Origin: GCA-2862585 sp965277895
GTDB taxonomy: Bacteria > Bacteroidota > Bacteroidia > Flavobacteriales > UBA7312
Direction of reading: 5' to 3'
Assembly: GCA_965277895.1 (NCBI GenBank)
Contig: CBDIDR010000001.1
Span: 620,001-684,000 of the forward strand
DNA length: 64,000 nt
Shown one piece after another: positions 63,873-64,000 of the stretch. Position 1 is the first letter of the stretch, and every line of letters starts with the position of its first letter. A program made the position numbers and the translations under genes. The notes under the pieces are model-generated. The model saw nothing but the letters and a program-made list of their open reading frames with translations, searched no databases and had not been told where the DNA came from.

Positions 63873-64000
63873 AGGAGTCTTTCATAATTCGTTGTTAACC
63901 GTTGTTAGACAGGTTCTAAGCATAGTATTTGGTTTGTTGGCAATGGTTATTATAGCTAGAGTTTTAGGTAAGTCTGGTCAAGGGCAGTATACTTTAGCGG
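63865..64000 (+). CDS. Second MOP-type polysaccharide transporter, N-terminal fragment (cut by window edge)
   Basis: The open frame starts at ATG 63865, overlapping the previous gene by 8 bases in another frame, and runs off the window after 45 codons. The visible sequence VVRQVLSIVFGLLAMVIIAR then VLGKSGQGQYTLA has the membrane helix and loop typical of polysaccharide flippases. The overlap suggests translational coupling. Confidence 0.7.
   Translation, partial: MSKGVFHNSLLTVVRQVLSIVFGLLAMVIIARVLGKSGQGQYTLA

Noticed and set aside
1..64000. Mobile elements, integrases, toxin-antitoxin or defence systems
   Set aside because: No transposase, integrase, restriction, Cas or toxin-like protein was recognisable on either strand. 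The tRNA-Phe gene has no flanking att-like duplication that I can see.

Overview
The window is a gene-dense, A+T-rich stretch of a Bacteroidota chromosome, most likely a marine or freshwater member of the Flavobacteriales. The evidence is the type IX secretion/gliding operon gldKLMN with a PorP/SprF-like gene, secreted proteins with T9SS C-terminal sorting domains, SprB-type and GCTD...DDGSC repeats, promoters of the TTTG-N18/21-TAnnTTTG type, few Shine-Dalgarno sites, and gene orders typical of Flavobacteriia (coaX-OMP-TPR-lptC-CNNM-ppiD; purH-mreBCD-mrdA-rodA; miaB-sigma54 regulator-lptE-TPR-secG). I see no rRNA, CRISPR array, phage or insertion sequence.

Layout. 1-1256: partial DUF983 protein and a Na+/Ca2+ exchanger. 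1288-10598: accessory region with two large T9SS cargo genes that share a nearly identical 1.2 kb 3' end (the first is broken by one inserted base), flanking a small secreted-protein/helical-repeat operon. 10847-10919: tRNA-Phe. 11010-18189: pantothenate kinase followed by envelope genes (outer membrane protein, TPR, LptC, CNNM/CorC, PpiD). 18242-25199 (minus): cell-shape operon purH-mreB-mreC-mreD-mrdA-rodA. 25332-32690: ABC-type permease, mfd, fbp, acetyltransferase, aspartate kinase. 32798-39772 (minus): 2-hydroxyacid dehydrogenase (frameshifted), mgtE, ksgA, DUF4286, TPR, lipoprotein, serS. 39872-40682: rpmA-rplU. 40760-43079: DMT exporter, HMA-domain lipoprotein, heme A synthase. 43145-45057: groEL-groES. 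45180-49333 (minus): miaB to secG. 49517-58646: topA, arginase-fold protein, PorP/SprF, gldKLMN. 58713-64000: nucleotide-sugar and flippase genes, continuing past the window.

How the parts work together. Much of the window builds and supplies the envelope: LptC and LptE for LPS transport, SecG and PpiD for export, Mre/RodA/PBP2 for cell shape, and the GldKLMN core for type IX secretion. Directly downstream on the same strand lie a UDP-sugar dehydrogenase, WbpB, WbpD and WbpE homologues and two flippases. In Porphyromonas gingivalis the Wbp/Vim pathway makes the linking sugar that joins T9SS cargo C-termini to A-LPS. This window may therefore place the secretion motor, the anchor-sugar pathway and two CTD cargo genes within about 60 kb. 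That link is an inference and is the most interesting lead here.

Two probable gene-breaking events can be read directly: one extra base in the first cargo gene at 2042, and a 10-bp tandem duplication at 32911-32930 that shifts a 2-hydroxyacid dehydrogenase out of frame just before its catalytic histidine motif. Whether they are biological or sequencing/assembly errors cannot be decided from the sequence alone.
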